DNA of 64,000 nucleotides from Enterococcus xiangfangensis (lineage in GTDB: Bacteria; Bacillota; Bacilli; Lactobacillales; Enterococcaceae), in NCBI RefSeq assembly GCF_005405365.1, contig NZ_BJDX01000002.1, positions 124,001-188,000 of the forward strand. The letters run 5' to 3'. The notes under the pieces were generated by a model. It was not told the DNA's origin. It saw only the letters and a program-made list of their open reading frames with translations, and searched no databases. Made by a program: the position numbers and the translations under genes. How positions within the stretch are numbered: position 1 is the first letter of the stretch; each line of letters begins with the position of its first letter. Positions 63,116 through 64,000 of this stretch are shown here, piece by piece.

Positions 63116-63595
63116 ATGGGGATTGGTCCATCAACAAAAGAAACTACACTACATCATTTCCAAGATCCGCTCGTGGATCTTCTAAGTAAGGACCCGGATA
63201 TTGACTTTCAAGGAGTCGTAGTCGTTGGGACACCGCAAAGTAATGCGATGAAATATCTAGTCGGGCAGCGTTCGGCAGCATGGTTAGAAGGCATGCGTAC
63301 GAATGGCGTGATCGCTACAACTGACGGCTGGGGCAACTCAGATGTAGATTTTGCGAATACCTTAGAAGAAGTTGGTCGTCGAGACATCAGCGTGATTGGA
63401 CTCAAGTTCATTGGTACACAAGCTAAATTTGTTGTAGAAAATGACTTCACCAAGCATGTTTTGGATTTTAATAAATCAGCTGAAGGGATCGAAACAGAAG
63501 TAGTTGGTGAAAATACTATCAATCATCAAGACGCAATCAAGGCGCTTGCGTCAATCAAATTAAAAATGCGAAAAGACAATCAGCAGTTACGCTGA
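63116..63595 (+). CDS. prdE: PrdE, homologue of the PrdA C-terminal (pyruvoyl) subunit without its cysteine
   Basis: 159 residues from ATG 63116 (AGGTGG 8 nt before); an in-frame GTG at 63104 is possible. MGIGPSTKETTLHHFQDPLVDLL aligns with CIGPASKETSRHYWREPLVKEA of PrdA right at the pyruvoyl site, but the cysteine is replaced. VVVVGTPQSNAMKYLV and VIATTDGWGNSDVDFANTLEEVGRRDISVIG match the rest. It has the same frame as prdD, separated by one TAA and a few codons. A structural or regulatory partner of the reductase is likely. Confidence 0.88.
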   Translation: MGIGPSTKETTLHHFQDPLVDLLSKDPDIDFQGVVVVGTPQSNAMKYLVGQRSAAWLEGMRTNGVIATTDGWGNSDVDFANTLEEVGRRDISVIGLKFIGTQAKFVVENDFTKHVLDFNKSAEGIETEVVGENTINHQDAIKALASIKLKMRKDNQQLR

Positions 63596-63660
63596 TTATC
63601 CACAGTTGTCAAAAGAAATTATTTTTTATATTACGAAGATAGGAAATAAGGAGGGCAATC

Positions 63661-64000
63661 ATGAAAACATCAAAAATGATCTCAGCAATTGATACTCATA
63701 CAGCAGGTGAAGCTGCTCGTTTAATTATCGGTGGAATTCCAAAATTCCCTGGTGAAACAATGGCGGAAAAAAGAGCGTATCTTGAAAATGAAGCAGACGA
63801 TCTGCGTAAAATGTTAATGTTAGAACCGCGCGGACACCGTGATATGTTTGGAGCCTTTATCACTGAACCGGTGCATGAAGAAGCGGACTATGGAATCGTC
63901 TTCATGGATTCAGGTGGCTATTTGAACATGTGTGGCCACAATACGATCGCAGCGATGTCATCAGCTGTTGAACAAGGCTGGGTCGAAGTAAAAGAAGGCG
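63661..64000 (+). CDS. prdF: Proline racemase, N-terminal part (runs off window end)
   Basis: 113 codons visible. [34 protein letters not shown] is the family start and Cys91 in [16 protein letters not shown] is the first catalytic cysteine; the second lies outside. It interconverts L- and D-proline, supplying D-proline for the reductase. AAGGAGGGCAATC precedes the ATG. It is the last visible gene of the prd cluster. Confidence 0.93.
   Translation, partial: MKTSKMISAIDTHTAGEAARLIIGGIPKFPGETMAEKRAYLENEADDLRKMLMLEPRGHRDMFGAFITEPVHEEADYGIVFMDSGGYLNMCGHNTIAAMSSAVEQGWVEVKEG

Noticed and set aside
63597..63605. A TTATCCACA DnaA box after prdE
   Set aside because: A single copy at the end of a gene without iterons or AT-rich unwinding region; taken as chance.

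Overview
The window reads as low-GC Gram-positive DNA of the Lactobacillales, most likely an Enterococcus. The support is AGGAGG ribosome sites, T-box leaders, LxGC lipoproteins, a maePE-maeKR malate locus and a RepA_N/ParA plasmid module. A selenocysteine-dependent D-proline reductase operon on DNA that also carries a plasmid-type replication origin suggests a large plasmid or chromid of the E. avium/raffinosus group. The species and replicon assignment are inference; the genes themselves are seen directly. No rRNA, tRNA, CRISPR array or intact insertion sequence was seen.

Layout. 1-2.9 kb: MarR/GNAT pair, a FusB-type ribosome-protection gene behind a leader peptide and an RBS-sequestering hairpin, and an HTH-TPR regulator. 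3.0-5.9 kb: a cytosolic flavin operon (ApbE, two FMN reductases, the second with a PAS domain and two flavinylation motifs), with a Crp/Fnr-type palindrome at its promoter. 6.1-8 kb: nucleoside deoxyribosyltransferase and aldo-keto reductase. 8.1-13 kb: malate uptake and malic enzyme with their two-component system and a cre box. 13.1-16.6 kb: T-box-controlled amino acid ABC transporter. 16.7-26.5 kb: PspC, Crp/Fnr regulator, YczE-like protein, K+ channel, DUF488, arylsulfotransferase lipoprotein, MacB-type ABC exporter with its two-component system, and thymidylate synthase. 26.8-32.6 kb: GIY-YIG/DUF2075 protein, then a BglG-controlled PTS with an ADP-ribosylglycohydrolase-like enzyme. 33-37 kb: a small unknown gene, a ComK-like protein, AI-2E-type permease, hemolysin III and a hypothetical. 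37.1-40.1 kb: T-box-controlled metQNI. 40.2-41.3 kb: a glycerol-dehydrogenase-like enzyme.

41.25-45.2 kb is the replication and partition core: about 28 AGTTTACTT-type repeats, ParA, a DUF5388-type partner, a second repeat cluster, three perfect DnaA boxes, a predicted antisense RNA with two CGCCAA loops, and RepA.

45.3-53.5 kb holds a ClC protein, a tiny winged-helix protein, an azoreductase and its divergent regulator, a TcyP-like symporter, an M24 aminopeptidase and a two-gene ThrE exporter. From 54 kb to the end the genes form one metabolic theme. A di/tripeptide transporter, a prolidase-type enzyme and proline iminopeptidase should release proline; the prd genes (prdC, prdA, a small conserved gene, prdB, prdD, prdE, prdF) racemise and reductively open it as an electron sink. 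prdC and prdB are each read through an in-frame UGA, giving CxxU and UxxC motifs. The sel genes needed for this are not in the window.
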